From positions 1-63,979 of the forward strand of contig NZ_LAZU01000035.1 in NCBI RefSeq assembly GCF_000987955.1: DNA of 63,979 bases. Reading direction: 5' to 3'. The translations under genes and the position numbers were made by a program. A model generated the notes under the pieces. It made no database searches. It saw only the letters and a list, made by a program, of their open reading frames with translations, and was not told the origin of the DNA. Numbering within the stretch: position 1 is the stretch's first letter; each line of letters opens with the position of its first letter. Below are positions 48,226 to 57,362 of this stretch, piece after piece. The DNA is from Paenibacillus sp. DMB20. Lineage in GTDB: Bacteria; Bacillota; Bacilli; Paenibacillales; Paenibacillaceae.

Positions 48226-49368
48226 TTACAGCTTCATTCCTTCGCGAAGGAATTTCAGCGTATTGACTTCGCCTTCCTGTAATAAGGTGCCTTTTCGAAG
48301 GCGGATAGGGGTAGAGGTCCGCTGCAGGAGCGATTTGATTGCGGCCGGTTTCAGATCGGGTTTTTGAGCCAGCAGCAGGGCAATGGTTCCGCTCACATGG
48401 GAAGTGGCCATCGAGGTGCCGCTCATTTCATGGTATTTGCCGTGCAGCCATGCGGATATGATTTTATCGCCCGGTCCGTAAATATCAACAAATTGCCCCC
48501 GGTTGCTGAACGGAGCGATTTTTCTTTTGCGGTCGGTGGCCCCGACGGAGATGGTTTGCGGGTAACGAGCCGGATAATCGACGGAACGCCGTTTGCCGTC
48601 ATTTCCCGAGGAAGCGACTATAATGACGCCGGCCTGGTAGGCTTTGCCGACAATATCAAGCAGGGACCGGCTGCGGGTCTGCATACCGAAGCTCATGTTG
48701 ATAATTTGAATGCCGTTGCGGACACACCAGTCAATGCCTGCGACAATATCGGACACGTATGCCGATCCGTTATGGTCGAAGGCTTTGACCGGATACACCG
48801 TGGATCTCGGCGCAACGCCGATCATGCCCTGGGCGCTGTTCGCGGCGGCTATCGTACCGGAGATGTGGGTACCGTGTCCGTTATCGTCGAAAGGCAAAAT
48901 GCCTCGGTTGACAAGGTTGATTCCCCGGGTGAGGGATTGTTGAAGATCGGGATGGCTGAAATCAACGCCGGTATCGATAACGGCGATTTTGACCCGGTAT
49001 CCCGTCGAAATGGACCAGGCTTGTGGTGCCTTGATGTGTTTCACTCCCCAAGGAACGCCCGGACCGGTACCGATGCTTCTTTGGACGGCGTGAATATGGA
49101 CCTGGCTATCTTCTTCCACGGTTACGTCATGTTTGAATTCTGTTTCCAGCCGTTCCGTAAGAGAAGCCGGGGCCATAATCGAGTGGATCAACGGCGAGTA
49201 GGTCACATCCTGCGAACGGCCGGCGGTTCTAGCCAGCTCGTGCCATTCCTGAATGCAGTCGCGGTAGACCAGGGGATCGTGGAACGTAAGGATCCGCCGA
49301 TTCTTCCGGACCTGCTGTGCAGGGTCCCTATCCATAAGCAGTGATTGCATGATCCGGGTGTAGTTCAT
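48226..49368 (-). CDS. Subtilisin-family serine protease
   Basis: 380 aa peptidase S8. Catalytic triad: Asp in VIDTGVDFSHPD, His in NGHGTHISGT and Ser in GTSMATSHVSG, with the oxyanion Asn in VASSGNDG. The first ~110 residues look like a propeptide (IHSIMAPASLTERLE). There is no hydrophobic signal peptide at the N-terminus MNYTRIMQSLLMDRDP, so it may act inside the cell, as with other intracellular serine proteases, or in the spore. ATG 49368 with GGAGGGGG upstream. Between it and rpoE (49369-49797) I see no gene. Confidence 0.88.
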   Translation of the reverse strand: MNYTRIMQSLLMDRDPAQQVRKNRRILTFHDPLVYRDCIQEWHELARTAGRSQDVTYSPLIHSIMAPASLTERLETEFKHDVTVEEDSQVHIHAVQRSIGTGPGVPWGVKHIKAPQAWSISTGYRVKIAVIDTGVDFSHPDLQQSLTRGINLVNRGILPFDDNGHGTHISGTIAAANSAQGMIGVAPRSTVYPVKAFDHNGSAYVSDIVAGIDWCVRNGIQIINMSFGMQTRSRSLLDIVGKAYQAGVIIVASSGNDGKRRSVDYPARYPQTISVGATDRKRKIAPFSNRGQFVDIYGPGDKIISAWLHGKYHEMSGTSMATSHVSGTIALLLAQKPDLKPAAIKSLLQRTSTPIRLRKGTLLQEGEVNTLKFLREGMKL

Positions 49369-49577
49369 GCCTGGCAGTCCCCCTCCTCGATGAACCGTTG
49401 CTTAGGTATTGTATGAATCGGGAAGGAAGCCCGAATGGGACACCGCCTTTTTTCCGGGAAATAGGCCCTGATGGTCGTGTCAAACATTTGCGGCCGACAT
49501 AAAATAAACGGAGAGAGCACCGGTGTTCTCTCATCGATCCCGTGAGGAGTCAATCCTTGGGGTGGATACAGTCGGAA

Positions 49578-49604
49578 GGCGGGGATTTGCTCCCCGCCTT
49601 TTTC
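49578..49604 (+). terminator. orphan terminator-like hairpin
   Basis: Strong stem aggcgggga / tccccgcct with six T, in a ~430-bp gap between the divergent protease and rpoE genes. No gene with a ribosome site ends in front of it. Confidence 0.6.
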
Positions 49605-49797
49605 TTGTATAAGCCAAAGAAGAGCGGATATTTCCCGTGTTAGGCTTTCCCGCCCGCCAGCCTTTGGCGCCCGCTAGGAAGAACTGACCATAAAAACTTG
49701 ATTTTTGAGTTCAAATAGGTTTTACTTAGTTTTGATAATGGATATGTTGAGATAAGACGGTGCAAAGTGAAGATTGCATGAGAGGAAGTGTGCGTTA

Positions 49798-50355
49798 GTG
49801 AGTAATCCGCTCAATTTGAAAATCGATCCGGAAAAGATCCAGGAAATCCCGATGGTGGACCTGGCTTTTATGGTTCTCAAAGCGGCCAATACGCCGTATT
49901 ATTACCGTGACCTGATGAACGAGGTGGCTAAGCTTCGCGGTTTCACGGAAGAAGAAATTAACGAAACGATTGCCCAGTTGTATACTGAGATCAATATAGA
50001 CGGTCGTTTTGCTTGTGTCGGCACGAATCTGTGGGGCCTGAAGCGTTGGTATCCGCTTGAGCGTTCCGACGATCCGGTTGCGAACGCGAAGCGTCCGCGG
50101 ATCATTAACGATGAGGACGACGATCTTGAGGATGACTTCACCGAAGAAGAAGACAGCTACATCACGGACGACGGTGATGAAGATTACGACAGCGTTGATG
50201 AGGATCATGAAGATGATATGTTCGGCGACGATGACGAGGCGGACGAAGAGGTTGACGATGACGTTGTAATTGACGACGATGACCTCGATGATGAGGACGC
50301 CGAAGACGAGGATGAAGAAGTCATCGACGAGGACTTGGAAGACGAGGACAGATAA
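49798..50355 (+). CDS. rpoE: RNA polymerase delta subunit
   Basis: 185 aa. Globular N-terminal HARE-HTH domain (IPMVDLAFMVLKAANTPYYYRDLMNEV) followed by an extremely acidic, repetitive Asp/Glu tail from about residue 100 to the end. Delta enhances promoter selectivity and enzyme recycling. GTG at 49798 follows AGAGGAAG, giving the family N-terminus MSNPLNLKIDPE; the ATG at 49774 is not supported. pyrG follows, as in B. subtilis. Confidence 0.95.
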   Translation: MSNPLNLKIDPEKIQEIPMVDLAFMVLKAANTPYYYRDLMNEVAKLRGFTEEEINETIAQLYTEINIDGRFACVGTNLWGLKRWYPLERSDDPVANAKRPRIINDEDDDLEDDFTEEEDSYITDDGDEDYDSVDEDHEDDMFGDDDEADEEVDDDVVIDDDDLDDEDAEDEDEEVIDEDLEDEDR

Positions 50356-50425
50356 TGTCTCAAGATGGATGTTTTCTCCATCCGTTTTCGCCCGCCAATC
50401 GGGTAAATTGAGCCTGCTTCTTCTC

Positions 50426-50528
50426 TTGACAAGGGGACGAGGCACAGAGTAAACTATTGCTTGGGCTTATGATTAAGGTTCAATATATGATTTTTAAAAG
50501 TGCCCCGTACTGCGGGTCACTTTTTTTT
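50426..50528 (+). promoter_or_regulatory. pyrG promoter and CTP-dependent attenuator
   Basis: TTGACA (50426-50431), 18-base spacer, TAAACT (50450-50455), then predicted start GGGC at 50463. The leader hairpin aaagtg-ccccg...cgggtcacttt (50496-50522) is followed by eight T. In B. subtilis pyrG, low CTP makes polymerase add extra G at a GGGC start, and the G-tail pairs with the C-rich terminator arm to prevent termination; the arrangement here matches. Confidence 0.78.
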
Positions 50529-50544
50529 GTTTTTAAAATATGAG

Positions 50545-50655
50545 TAAAGTATAAGATTTCATTTATACAGGGCTTATATTTCTTGCAGAGACGCTTTCGT
50601 CCCTGAGTAGGATTAGGATTACGGAGTCGTTTCTGCTGCAAGATGTTTTGTTTCT
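50545..50655 (+). repeat. second repeat family, copy A
   Basis: Stretch from 'atttatacagg' through 'gctttcgtccctgagtagg' to 'gtcgtttctgc' in the pyrG leader; a related stretch occurs at 62632-62705. Similarity is moderate with gaps. Confidence 0.4.
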
Positions 50656-50818
50656 TTTTTGAAACAGCATTATCCCGGAGTACGGGGGAATCCACGGTAT
50701 GTACGGCCGTTTCGTTTATCGGCTGTATGCCGACGTGGAGTTTTCGCGGATCGCCGGGATCTTGTTATATGTCAATCGGCCGGCTCGCTTTTGAACTGAA
50801 GCGGGCACCGTTATTTTT

Positions 50819-50893
50819 ATGAGGTAAGAAAGTATAAACTCCAGAGGTTTGCCATCCTTATCTCGCAAGAAAAATTTCCGCCAAAAGCGGTCT
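50819..50893 (+). repeat. interspersed repeat, partial copy R3
   Basis: Carries the repeat's 5' part and core (tcgcaagaaaaatttccgc, 50863-50881) and then leaves the consensus after gcggtct. The terminator-like 3' end is absent. It lies in the long pyrG leader, between attenuator and start codon. Positions 50656-50818 hold nothing I recognise. Confidence 0.75.
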
Positions 50894-50979
50894 TTTGATG
50901 ATGAATCAAAGGAAAAAAAGGTTACCATAAACATCATATGTCGCCTGATTTTTCGAAATTATTTAGGAGGTATTTTACT

Positions 50980-52581
50980 GTGACAAAGTATATTTTCGTA
51001 ACGGGCGGGGTTGTGTCTTCCTTGGGTAAGGGGATTACTGCGGCCTCGCTCGGCAGACTGCTGAAGAACAGAGGGCTGAAGGTAACGATCCAAAAGTTCG
51101 ATCCATACATTAACATAGACCCCGGAACGATGAGCCCTTACCAGCACGGTGAGGTATTTGTTACGGATGACGGCGCTGAGACGGATCTCGACCTTGGTCA
51201 CTACGAGCGGTTTATTGATATCAATCTGTCGAAGAACAGCAATGTCACCACCGGTAAAGTTTATTCCTCCGTCATCAGCAAGGAGCGGCGCGGAGAATAT
51301 CTTGGCGGTACCGTCCAAGTCATCCCGCACATTACGAATGAAATCAAGGAGCGCGTTTTCCGTGCAGGACGCGAAGCGGGCTCCGATGTGGTCATTACCG
51401 AAATCGGCGGCACCGTGGGTGATATCGAGAGCCTTCCTTTCCTGGAGGCCATTCGTCAAATCAAGAGTGAAGTGGGACGTGACAATGTCATGTACATTCA
51501 CGTTACGCTTATTCCTTACATTAAAGCAGCCGGTGAGGTCAAAACGAAACCGACCCAGCATAGCGTAAAAGAACTCCGGAGCATCGGCATTCAGCCAAAC
51601 GTTATCGTTTGCCGAACCGAGCATGAGCTCTCCACCGAGATGAAAGCGAAAATCGCCCTCTTCTGCGACATCGATCCGAATGCGGTCGTGGAATGCCGCG
51701 ATGCTTCCACGCTGTACGAAGTTCCGCTTAACTTGCGCGAAGAAGGATTGGACGAGATCGTGGTCAACCATCTGAAGCTGGATACGCCGGAGCCCGACAT
51801 GACCGAATGGGAAGCGCTGGTCAATCGTGTGTCGAAGCTGGAGAAAACAGTGGAAATCGCTATTGTCGGTAAATACGTTGCCTTGCACGATGCTTATCTC
51901 AGCGTGGTGGAATCCCTTTCCCATGCGGGATTTGATGCCAATGCGGATGTGAAAATCCGCTGGGTCAATGCCGAAGAGATCACCGAGAGCAATGTGGAGG
52001 AAGTCCTGAAAGGAATCGGAGGCATTCTGGTTCCGGGCGGATTCGGGGACCGCGGGATTGAAGGCAAGATTTCGGCAATTCGCTATGCCCGTGAACAGAA
52101 TATTCCGTTCTTCGGCATTTGCCTGGGCATGCAAGTATCCGTCATCGAATTCGCACGCTCCATCGTGGGGCTGGAAGGCGCGAACAGCTCCGAGATTAAT
52201 CCTTCGACCGAGTATCCGGTTATCGACCTCCTTCCGGAACAAAAGGACGTTGAGGATTTGGGCGGCACCATGCGCCTGGGCCTGTATCCGTGCAAGCTTG
52301 TGCCGGGGTCGCTGGCCATGTCCTGCTATAATGACGAGTTGGTTTATGAAAGACACCGTCACCGGTATGAATTCAACAACCAGTACCGCGAAGCCATTGA
52401 AAAAGCGGGGCTTCGCATCTCCGGCACCTCCCCGGACGGAAGACTGGTGGAAATCGTCGAACTTCCCGGACACCCGTGGTTCCTGGCGGTTCAATTCCAT
52501 CCGGAATTTACCTCGCGTCCGAACCGCCCGCAGCCGCTGTTCCGCGAATTCGTGAAAGCTTCGCTTCAGCATCGGCAATAA
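50980..52581 (+). CDS. pyrG: CTP synthase
   Basis: Forms CTP from UTP, ATP and glutamine. 533 aa: N-terminal synthetase domain (TGGVVSSLGKGI with the P-loop, QKFDPYINIDPGTMSPYQHGEV) and C-terminal class I glutaminase with nucleophile Cys in FGICLGMQ and HPEF near the end. GTG at 50980 follows AGGAGG; the ATG at 50938 is not preceded by a site. Expression is likely set by CTP through the upstream attenuator. The mRNA leader of about 515 nt is unusually long. Terminator at 52589. Confidence 0.97.
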   Translation: MTKYIFVTGGVVSSLGKGITAASLGRLLKNRGLKVTIQKFDPYINIDPGTMSPYQHGEVFVTDDGAETDLDLGHYERFIDINLSKNSNVTTGKVYSSVISKERRGEYLGGTVQVIPHITNEIKERVFRAGREAGSDVVITEIGGTVGDIESLPFLEAIRQIKSEVGRDNVMYIHVTLIPYIKAAGEVKTKPTQHSVKELRSIGIQPNVIVCRTEHELSTEMKAKIALFCDIDPNAVVECRDASTLYEVPLNLREEGLDEIVVNHLKLDTPEPDMTEWEALVNRVSKLEKTVEIAIVGKYVALHDAYLSVVESLSHAGFDANADVKIRWVNAEEITESNVEEVLKGIGGILVPGGFGDRGIEGKISAIRYAREQNIPFFGICLGMQVSVIEFARSIVGLEGANSSEINPSTEYPVIDLLPEQKDVEDLGGTMRLGLYPCKLVPGSLAMSCYNDELVYERHRHRYEFNNQYREAIEKAGLRISGTSPDGRLVEIVELPGHPWFLAVQFHPEFTSRPNRPQPLFREFVKASLQHRQ

Positions 52582-52588
52582 TATGCGG

Positions 52589-52617
52589 AAAGCCTCCTTT
52601 TGGGGAGGCTTTTTTTG
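52589..52617 (+). terminator. pyrG terminator
   Basis: Stem aaagcctcc / ggaggcttt with seven T. Confidence 0.92.
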
Positions 52618-52645
52618 TTTTTATTTGCACTTTATTCAATGTCAG

Positions 52646-52674
52646 GGAGGAATTCTAATTCGGCAGGCGAATAC
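52646..52674 (+). promoter_or_regulatory. sigma-H promoter of spo0F
   Basis: GGAGGAATT (52646-52654), 11-base spacer, GGCGAATAC (52666-52674): matches the sigma-H form RnAGGAwWW-N11/12-RnnGAATww. It fits known sigma-H control of spo0F in B. subtilis. I found no exact TGTCGAA Spo0A box nearby. Confidence 0.75.
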
Positions 52675-52757
52675 AAATAATGGTCGCTTAAGGGATAGTT
52701 GGGAAGTTTTGAATTATAGTTTACATATTCAACTCGAATAAATGGGGAGGTTGTTGC

Positions 52758-53141
52758 ATGAATAAGCAAAAAGTGCTGATCGTCGATGATCAGAACGGAA
52801 TCCGCATTCTATTGATGGAAGTATTCAGCAGCGAGGGATATGAGACGTTTCAAGCCGCTAACGGGAAAACCGCGTTGGATATCGTGAAAAAACACGAGCC
52901 TGACCTGGTGCTGCTTGACATGAAGATCCCCGGCATGGACGGTCTAGAGATCCTGAAGCATATCAAACAAATGAATCCGGATATCAAAGTCATTATGATG
53001 ACGGCTTACGGCGAACTCGACATGATCAAGGAGGCTACCGATCTTGGCGCCCTGATGCATTTCACCAAGCCTTTTGACATTGATGAAATGAGGCTGGCCG
53101 TTAACATGCAACTCCAGGACAAAAGTAACATATGCGGTTAA
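52758..53141 (+). CDS. spo0F: Sporulation phosphorelay response regulator Spo0F
   Basis: 127 aa single-domain receiver that takes phosphate from sporulation kinases and hands it to Spo0B. Acidic pocket Asp10/Asp11 (LIVDDQNG), phosphorylated Asp54 (VLLDMKIPGMDG), Thr in MMTAYGE and Lys in HFTKPFD. No output domain. ATG at 52758 follows GGGGAGG. The kinase at 10.3 kb is a candidate donor. Located between pyrG and fbaA as in B. subtilis. Confidence 0.96.
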   Translation: MNKQKVLIVDDQNGIRILLMEVFSSEGYETFQAANGKTALDIVKKHEPDLVLLDMKIPGMDGLEILKHIKQMNPDIKVIMMTAYGELDMIKEATDLGALMHFTKPFDIDEMRLAVNMQLQDKSNICG

Positions 53142-53146
53142 TTTTT

Positions 53147-53179
53147 GAATTCTGCTTGATTGCGGAATTCTTTTTTTTT
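53147..53179 (+). terminator. spo0F terminator
   Basis: Stem gaattc(tgc) / (gcg)gaattc and nine T, right behind the stop codon. Confidence 0.85.
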
Positions 53180-53241
53180 GCAGGTGTGCGAAACGCCGCA
53201 GTTTTTTTGCGAATTGCTTGTTTAGTATTTATCTTGCGATG

Positions 53242-53250
53242 TGGTATAAT
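53242..53250 (+). promoter_or_regulatory. extended -10 promoter of fbaA
   Basis: TG-G-TATAAT (53242-53250) with a TTG-containing AT-rich region upstream; about 50 nt before the fbaA start. Confidence 0.65.
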
Positions 53251-53308
53251 ACTATCGTATAAGAACGTCGGCTATATACTAGACATATCGACTATAGGAG
53301 GATGGACC

Positions 53309-54163
53309 ATGCCATTAGTATCAATGAAGGACATGCTTAACAAGGCACTCGAAGGAAAATATGCGGTTGGTCAATACAACATCAACAACCTGGAATGGAC
53401 TCATGCGATTCTCGAAGCGGCTCAAGAAGAGAAGTCGCCGGTCATTCTTGGCGTATCGGAAGGCGCAGCACGCTACATGGGCGGCTTCAATACGGTTGTT
53501 AAGATGGTGCAAGGCCTGATGGAAGACCTGAAGATCACCGTACCGGTTGCCATTCACCTCGATCACGGTTCAAGCGTTGAGAAATGTAAAGAAGCTATTG
53601 ACGCTGGCTTTACTTCGGTCATGATCGACGATTCCCACAGCCCGATCGACACCAACATTGAAACGACTAAAGCCGTTGTTGAATATGCACATGCCAGAGG
53701 CGTTTCCGTAGAGGCTGAGGTTGGCATGGTTGGCGGTCAGGAAGATGACGTCATCGGCGACGTTATGTATGCGAAGCTGGACGACTGCATTCGCATCGTA
53801 AACGAGACAGGCATCGATACATTGGCCCCGGCTCTTGGTTCCGTACACGGACCTTACAAAGGCGAACCAAACCTTGGTTTCAAGGAAATGGAAGAGATCT
53901 GCAATGCGGTTAAGCTTCCGCTTGTTCTGCATGGCGGCACAGGTATCCCAACGCATGACATCAAGAAAGCCATCTCGCTCGGTACGTCCAAAATCAACGT
54001 GAACACCGAGAACCAAATCTCCTTCAGCAAGAAAGTCCGTGAAGTCCTTGCCGAAAAACCGGAAGCATATGATCCTCGTACATTCCTGAAACCAGGCCGT
54101 GAAGCGATCAAGCAAACCGTTATCGGTAAAATCCGTGAGTTTGGTTCCAACAACCAAGCCTAA
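53309..54163 (+). CDS. fbaA: Fructose-1,6-bisphosphate aldolase, class II
   Basis: Zinc-dependent glycolytic aldolase of 284 aa. Motifs: VAIHLDHGSSVEKC (zinc His and Asp), VEAEVGMVGGQED, GSVHGPYKG (zinc His) and LHGGTGIPTHDI (zinc His and substrate loop). ATG at 53309 follows TAGGAGGATGG; the long upstream open frame overlaps the spo0F terminator. After it comes a T-poor hairpin and about 300 nt without a gene. Confidence 0.97.
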   Translation: MPLVSMKDMLNKALEGKYAVGQYNINNLEWTHAILEAAQEEKSPVILGVSEGAARYMGGFNTVVKMVQGLMEDLKITVPVAIHLDHGSSVEKCKEAIDAGFTSVMIDDSHSPIDTNIETTKAVVEYAHARGVSVEAEVGMVGGQEDDVIGDVMYAKLDDCIRIVNETGIDTLAPALGSVHGPYKGEPNLGFKEMEEICNAVKLPLVLHGGTGIPTHDIKKAISLGTSKINVNTENQISFSKKVREVLAEKPEAYDPRTFLKPGREAIKQTVIGKIREFGSNNQA

Positions 54164-54225
54164 GTCTTCGATAAGCATATCTTCCGAGCGCATTAATCTC
54201 GAAGATATCCTCAAGTATGATATAG

Positions 54226-54249
54226 GACAGCCCGTTCCCGGGCTGTCCA
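54226..54249 (+). terminator. hairpin after fbaA
   Basis: Perfect stem ggacagcccg / cgggctgtcc with 4-base loop but no T-run, so termination is less certain. The rest of the gap to 54555 has no gene I can support. Confidence 0.6.
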
Positions 54250-54555
54250 CTTCCATAGTTTGGAATGGGAAGCGCACCGCTAAGCCGGTGTTTTTCCATT
54301 TCTTAAGACACCAGAAAATTTATGCAATGCAAGGCATCCCATCGAATTCGCAAGATTCTACTGCGTTTCATAGCGGTGTGTCATTTTTTGAGTGCGTTCC
54401 TTAAAAAGGAATGCGCAGATCAATATACGGATATTGTATTTGACGGTTATTTTTCCCTAGGGAGAGATAAGGCGTTTATCTTTTGCAATCAACCCAAAAT
54501 ACTGCCATCGTAACCATTTTCGGCTGCAAAGTGATGTAGGGGGACCCTTTAGCTT

Positions 54556-55815
54556 ATGGAAAAATTGATGATCAGCGGTGGACGCCCACTGCAGGGCACC
54601 GTAACAATCAGCGGTGCCAAGAACAGCGCGATCGCCCTAATACCTGCCGCAATTTTGGCGGAAAGCGAAGTTGTATTGGATAACTTGCCGCTCCTGAGCG
54701 ATGTGGCTGTATACGCTGAAATACTGGAAGAGCTGGGCGGGAAAGTCTCATGGGAAGGCAATCAAATGAAGATCGATCCTTCCGAAATCAAGTCCATACC
54801 GATGCCGAACGGGCCTGTTAAGAAGCTGCGGGCTTCTTATTACATGATGGGTGCTATGTTAGGGCGGTTTAAGGAAGCCGTAATCGGCCTGCCGGGCGGC
54901 TGTAATTTCGAACCTCGTCCCATTGACCAGCACATCAAGGGATTCGAAGCGCTGGGGGCGACCGTCACCAATGAACACGGGGCCATCCATCTGCATGCCA
55001 AAGAGCTGCGCGGCGCAAAAATCTACCTTGATGTCAGCAGTGTAGGGGCGACGATAAACATTATGCTTGCGGCTGCCAAAGCCAAAGGCTCCACAATTAT
55101 TGAAAATGCGGCGAAAGAGCCTGAAATCATAGATGTTGCTACATTGTTAAACTCCATGGGAGCGGTTATTAAAGGCGCCGGCACGGAGACGATCCGGATC
55201 GAAGGCGTTACAAGCATGCGCGGCTGCCGCCATTCCATTATTCCGGACCGGATTCAAGCCGGGACGTATATGATTGCCGCTGCTGCAACGCGCGGTAATG
55301 TTGTTATCGATAACGTGATCCCTAAGCATATGGAAGCACTTACGGCCAAGCTGATTGAAATGGGCGTCGGCATTGAAGAGCTGGATGAAAGCATCCGCGT
55401 CATCGGCAGGGACCGATATGAGCATGTTGATGTAAAGGCGCTGGTGTATCCGGGTTTTGCAACAGACCTTCAGTCGCCGATGACCAGTCTGTTGACGCAG
55501 GCCGAAGGCGTGAGCGTGCTTAGCGATTTTGTATACAGCAACCGGTTCAAGCATGTGCCCGAGCTTATTCGAATGGGGGCTAAAATCCGTGTCGAGGGCC
55601 GTTCCGCCATCGTGGAAGGCAGTCAATTGAATGCCGCAAAGGTTAAGGCGACGGATTTGCGCGCGGGTGCGGCATTGGTGATTGCCGGCCTTACGGTGCC
55701 GGAAGGCGTTACGGAAGTGAGCGGAGTCGAATTTATCGATCGCGGATATGATCACTTGGTAACCAACCTGCGCATGCTTGGTGCCGATGTATGGCGGGAG
55801 ACGGAAGAGGACTAA
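54556..55815 (+). CDS. murZ: UDP-N-acetylglucosamine 1-carboxyvinyltransferase (MurZ type)
   Basis: First committed step of peptidoglycan precursor synthesis: adds enolpyruvate from PEP to UDP-GlcNAc. 419 aa inside-out alpha/beta barrel. MEKLMISGGRPLQGTVTISGAKNSA at the N-terminus; the catalytic Cys in LPGGCNFEPRPIDQH, the fosfomycin target. Low-G+C Gram-positives have two such genes; the position between fbaA and rho is that of murZ (murAB) in B. subtilis. ATG 54556, start preceded by GTAGGGGGA. Intact frame. Confidence 0.94.
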   Translation: MEKLMISGGRPLQGTVTISGAKNSAIALIPAAILAESEVVLDNLPLLSDVAVYAEILEELGGKVSWEGNQMKIDPSEIKSIPMPNGPVKKLRASYYMMGAMLGRFKEAVIGLPGGCNFEPRPIDQHIKGFEALGATVTNEHGAIHLHAKELRGAKIYLDVSSVGATINIMLAAAKAKGSTIIENAAKEPEIIDVATLLNSMGAVIKGAGTETIRIEGVTSMRGCRHSIIPDRIQAGTYMIAAAATRGNVVIDNVIPKHMEALTAKLIEMGVGIEELDESIRVIGRDRYEHVDVKALVYPGFATDLQSPMTSLLTQAEGVSVLSDFVYSNRFKHVPELIRMGAKIRVEGRSAIVEGSQLNAAKVKATDLRAGAALVIAGLTVPEGVTEVSGVEFIDRGYDHLVTNLRMLGADVWRETEED

Positions 55816-56007
55816 CGGGAATCCAGTTACAGGGGGCAGACGGGGGATCAGAGACTTTTTTTTGGAACATCGGACCTTAAAACAGTTCTTCGTCTGCATA
55901 TCTCCCTTTGAAATGGGTAATCCTATCCTAGTGGTGGAATCATAGACTTATAGACTTATCGGCTGAACGGCCTTACCAAGAACAAAAATTGAATAGGTGG
56001 TTATTGA

Positions 56008-57322
56008 ATGGATTTACAAATTTCCGATTTGGAAGGCATGAAGCTGACAGACTTGTACAAACTGGCAAAGAAATATCAAATTCCGTACTACGGCCAGTTA
56101 AAGAAAAAAAGAACTGATTTTTGCGATTCTCCGGGCACAGGCGGAACAAAGCGGCCTGATGTTTATGGAGGGCGTGCTTGAAGTTTTGCAGGAGGGATAC
56201 GGCTTTTTAAGGCCGATAAACTACCTTCCAAGCTCTGAGGACATCTACATTTCCGCGTCCCAGATCCGCAAATTCGACTTGAGAACGGGAGATTTGGTTT
56301 CAGGCAAGTGCAGACCCCCAAAAGAGAACGAGCGTTACTTTGGTCTGCTTCAGGTAAATGCCGTTAATGGCGAGAATCCGGCCATCGCAGCGGAGCGCCT
56401 GCATTTTCCGGCCCTAACTCCTCTTTTTCCGCAAGAAAAGCTCGTTTTGGAAACATCCCCCAACCAGTTGTCCACTCGGATTATGGATTTGCTTGCTCCC
56501 GTAGGCTTGGGGCAGCGCGGTTTGATCGTAGCTCCGCCTAAAGCGGGTAAGACACTCCTCCTTAAAGAAATTGCCAACAGCATTTCAACCAATCATCCCG
56601 AAATCGAACTGTTTGTTCTGCTTATCGACGAACGTCCCGAAGAAGTGACCGACATGCAGCGCTCAGTAAAAGGCGAGGTGGTCGCATCTACCTTCGACGA
56701 GCTGCCGGAGAATCACATCAAGGTGGCGGAGCTTGTTTTGGAGCGGGCCCTTCGGTTGGTGGAACACAAGAAGGATGTTGTGATTTTGCTCGACAGCATT
56801 ACGCGGCTGACCCGTGCCTATAACCTGGTCATTCCCCCATCGGGCAGAACGCTCAGCGGCGGTATCGACCCGGCTGCGTTCCATCGCCCTAAGCGTTTTT
56901 TCGGATCGGCGCGGAACGTGGAGGAAGGCGGAAGCCTGACGATATTGGCATCGGCCTTGGTCGATACCGGATCAAGAATGGACGACATTATTTATGAAGA
57001 ATTTAAAGGAACGGGAAATATGGAGCTTCACCTCGACCGCAAATTCGCGGAGCGGCGAATTTTCCCGGCGATCGATATTCGGCGGTCCGGCACTCGGCGT
57101 GAGGAAATGCTGCTGAGCAAGGAAGAGCTGGATATCATTTGGGCGATCCGTAAAAGCATGAATGATTCTGCCGACTTTGTGGAAGGCTTCCTCAAAAAGA
57201 TGCGTGACACCAAGACCAACGCGGAATTTCTGGCTACGTTCGATGTGAGCGGCAGTGCACCAAGTCAGCCGACAGCAAGACGAACATCCCGTCCTTCGGC
57301 CACATCCGCTCCGCAAAGCTGA
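56008..57322 (+). CDS. rho: Transcription termination factor Rho (frame broken once)
   Basis: Hexameric RNA-dependent ATPase that ends transcription. About 437 aa after correction. N-terminal Rho_N helix bundle (MDLQISDLEGMKLTDLYKLAKK), cold-shock RNA-binding domain (GYGFLRPINYLPSSEDIYIS), then the RecA-type motor with Walker A PPKAGKTLL, VLLIDERPEEVTDM, and LDSITRLTRAYN. One extra A in the run 56104-56110 breaks the frame; correction reads LKKKELIFAILRAQ. ATG at 56008 after TAGGTGG. Almost certainly intact in the cell. Confidence 0.94.
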
Positions 57323-57362
57323 TCACGAGCCTGAAGAAACAACTGTAGAATAGGAGAACGAC

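Noticed and set aside
49902..50432. Met/Thr-rich and Ser-rich frames over the rpoE tail
   Set aside because: Artefacts of the repetitive GAT/GAC/GAA codons of the acidic delta tail.
7041..50893. repeat copies as a CRISPR array
   Set aside because: Copies are far apart, longer than CRISPR repeats, and there are no spacers or cas genes.
50959..52578. 539-codon open frame antisense to pyrG
   Set aside because: Exact shadow of pyrG; no ribosome site, biased His/Arg/Phe composition and no family resemblance.
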